From the NCBI GenBank assembly GCA_902615145.1, contig CACMNK010000004.1, positions 1 to 44,542 of the forward strand: 44,542 bases of DNA. Direction: 5' to 3'. The position numbers were made by a program, and so were the translations under genes. Source of the stretch: an uncultured Pelagibacteraceae bacterium (GTDB lineage Bacteria > Pseudomonadota > Alphaproteobacteria > Pelagibacterales > Pelagibacteraceae). Of this stretch, positions 43,222 to 44,542 are shown piece by piece; position 1 is the stretch's first letter, and each line of letters opens with the position of its first letter. The notes beneath the pieces are model-generated. The model was not told where the DNA came from. It saw only the letters and a program-made list of their open reading frames with translations, and did no database searches.

Positions 43222-43997
43222 TATCTGAAATTCATAAGATCTCGCATTGAGTAAAGACCTGGTTTTTTTGTCATTAACCATTTACCTGCAGATAATGCAC
43301 CCTCAGAATATAATGCTCTGTCAAAAGCCTCGTGATTAAGTGTTATTATCTCTTTTCCACTTGAAAATTTTACTTCATGTTCACCAATAATTTCACCCTT
43401 TCTTATTGAGTTAAAATTAATTTTTTTACCGTAGGGAAAGGTTTTTCTATTCAAATATTTTTTTCCAATTAAATCATATAAGTTTTTATTCCTTCCAGTT
43501 GCTATACCTTTTCCAAGCATCAAAGCAGTTCCAGATGGATAATCTTTTTTATGTTTATGGTGTACCTCAAATATTTTGCTTAAGAATGAATTATTTAAAG
43601 ATTTTGAGGCTATTTCTGTTAAATACATTAGTAAATTAATACCTAAGCTCATATTTCCTGCTTTTAAAATTGGTATTTTTTTTGAGTATTTTTTTATTAA
43701 ATTTTCTTCTTTTTTAGTAAACCCTGTAGTTCCTATAACTACTCTTTTTTTTAACTTTACTGCAATTTTTAATATATCTATAGTACATTTTGGAATTGTA
43801 AAATCTATAATAAGATTGGTTTTCTTAAATACATCTAAATTATTTTTAGAAATTTTTAAGCCTTGGATTTTTTTATTTGTTTTCTTGCTTTCTGTTATGG
43901 TTACTAATTTAAAATTTTTATCGAGCTTAACAGATCTGATTATCTGTTGGCCCATTCTTCCTAAACATCCGGTGACAGCTAAGTTAATTTTTTTCAT
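43221..43997 (-). CDS. dapB: 4-hydroxy-tetrahydrodipicolinate reductase
   Basis: NAD(P)H-dependent reduction in the lysine/diaminopimelate pathway. The 258 residues begin INLAVTGCLGRMGQQIIRSV, the Rossmann loop (usually GAxGRMG). VVIGTTGFTKKEE, AGNMSLGINLLMYL, and EVHHKHKKDYPSGTALMLG (the catalytic H-H-x-x-K and SGTA) are standard. It overlaps the upstream 56-codon ORF by 4 bases and nth by 1. Confidence 0.96.
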   Translation of the reverse strand: MKKINLAVTGCLGRMGQQIIRSVKLDKNFKLVTITESKKTNKKIQGLKISKNNLDVFKKTNLIIDFTIPKCTIDILKIAVKLKKRVVIGTTGFTKKEENLIKKYSKKIPILKAGNMSLGINLLMYLTEIASKSLNNSFLSKIFEVHHKHKKDYPSGTALMLGKGIATGRNKNLYDLIGKKYLNRKTFPYGKKINFNSIRKGEIIGEHEVKFSSGKEIITLNHEAFDRALYSEGALSAGKWLMTKKPGLYSMRDLMNFR

Positions 43998-44164
43998 TTA
44001 AAAATAAAATATAGAACTACCATAAGTAATAAAACAATAATACCCCAAATAAATAGGTTTTTAAAAAATAGATTTTTTTTTATATTAGTGCTTATAAATT
44101 CTGGTAAGACTAATATTAATATGGCGATTAAAGCAATTGCTGGAATAATTTCTTCTAGACCCAT
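43994..44164 (-). CDS. Small two-helix membrane protein (56 aa)
   Basis: A 56-codon ORF exactly fills the gap between dnaJ and dapB. Its ATG at 44164 is 3 bases after the dnaJ stop, and its TGA overlaps the dapB ATG as ATGA. The peptide begins MGLEEIIPAIALIAILILVL, then has a basic stretch STNIKKNLFFK, and a second helix FIWGIIVLLLMVVLYFIF. The layout is that of a coupled operon member and of a hairpin membrane protein. Not recognised; no function proposed. Confidence 0.65.
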   Translation of the reverse strand: MGLEEIIPAIALIAILILVLPEFISTNIKKNLFFKNLFIWGIIVLLLMVVLYFIFK

Positions 44165-44167
44165 TCT

Positions 44168-44542
44168 TTAATTTTTCCAAAAATCCTTAGCCTTTTGAAA
44201 AAATTTTTTGATACTTGGATTTGACCTTTCATTTTCAATTTTTCTAAATTTTTCTAATAATTCTTTTTGTTCTTTATTGAGAGAAACAGGAACTTCTGTT
44301 TTAACTTGCACATAAAGATCACCAAAATCTCCTCTCCGCATGAAAGGCATTCCTTTACCTTTTAACCTAAATTGTTTACCACTTTGTGTTCCATCTGGTA
44401 TTTTTATTTTAGCTTTTTTTCCATCAATTGTTGGTATCTCAATAGTCGTACCAAGAGCTGCATCAGCAATAGAAATTGGAAATTCAAAAAATAAATTAAC
44501 ATCAGATCTTTTAAATAGTTCATGAGATTTAATATTAACAAA
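44168..44542 (-). CDS. dnaJ: DnaJ (C-terminal part; 5' end outside window)
   Basis: Hsp70 co-chaperone. Only the last 124 residues are visible; the frame is open to the window edge and has no start of its own, so the Met at 44350 is internal. The substrate-binding domain II is clear: VNIKSHELFKRSDVNLFF, ISIADAALGTTIEIPTIDGK, IKIPDGTQSGKQFRLKGKGMP in pieces, RRGDFGDLYVQVKTEVP, and the C-terminus NKEQKELLEKFRKIE. dnaK-dnaJ-dapB order is common in alphaproteobacteria; dnaK is expected just beyond the edge. Confidence 0.95.
   Translation of the reverse strand, partial: FVNIKSHELFKRSDVNLFFEFPISIADAALGTTIEIPTIDGKKAKIKIPDGTQSGKQFRLKGKGMPFMRRGDFGDLYVQVKTEVPVSLNKEQKELLEKFRKIENERSNPSIKKFFQKAKDFWKN

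Noticed and set aside
43576..44001. Plus-strand ORF of 141 codons
   Set aside because: Antisense to dapB, hydrophobic only because it mirrors A/T-rich Lys/Asn codons.
1..44542. CRISPR array, prophage, insertion sequence or retron
   Set aside because: No regularly spaced repeats, transposase, integrase, reverse transcriptase or phage structural gene was found on either strand.

Overview
The window looks like the chromosome of a SAR11-clade alphaproteobacterium (Candidatus Pelagibacter or a close relative). The DNA is extremely AT-rich, genes are packed with 1-8 base overlaps, proteins are rich in Lys, Asn and Ile, and the gene order is alphaproteobacterial (hisB-H-A-F-E; hslVU; fxsA-secB | dnaQ-coaE-aroE-maf-ppsR; hemE-hemH-hemJ-rho; mnmE-mnmG-rsmG-parA-parB | holA-lptE-leuS). 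No phage, insertion sequence, CRISPR array or integrase was seen. The assignment rests on sequence character and synteny, not on a database match.

Layout. 1-3.3 kb: the end of a heparinase II/III-like gene, purH and phhB. 3.3-7 kb: a glycosyltransferase just downstream of tRNA-Gly(GCC), a Lon-N-domain protein, a small methyltransferase and a UbiH-type hydroxylase. 7-9.6 kb: ftsK and lolA. 9.6-14.8 kb: a minus-strand histidine operon (hisB, hisH, an inserted FkbM methyltransferase, hisA, a 29-codon membrane ORF, hisF, hisE) running into a hypothetical protein, a HIT protein and a GNAT. 14.8-16.7 kb: hslV-hslU behind a heat-shock-type promoter. 16.7-22.1 kb: Smr, Tim44-like, fxsA-secB, and the dnaQ-coaE-aroE-maf-ppsR operon. 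22.1-22.35 kb: an AT-rich gap that is the best candidate for the chromosomal replication origin. 22.35-33.5 kb: heme genes, rho, a GT41 (OGT-like) protein, mnmE, mnmG, rsmG (with a perfect parS inside it), parA and parB. 33.5-38.1 kb: holA, lptE, leuS and a DUF3576 lipoprotein on the minus strand. 38.25-39.3 kb: a porin with a strong terminator. 39.3-44.5 kb: a ThiE/TenI-like protein, a YggS-like protein, an L,D-transpeptidase-fold protein, a winged-helix regulator, a probable 40-codon arfA, a PfkB kinase, nth, dapB, a 56-codon two-helix membrane ORF, and the 3' part of dnaJ.

The central theme is the origin and partition neighbourhood. ppsR (DUF299) and hemE diverge from the candidate origin, which has a perfect DnaA box. 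A perfect parS palindrome lies about 9 kb away inside rsmG, next to parAB. The window is otherwise mostly housekeeping and I do not see a clearly new multi-gene system. The most unusual items are three short ORFs, the parS and origin signals, start codons shared between two divergent genes, and a terminator that also encodes the end of the opposite gene.
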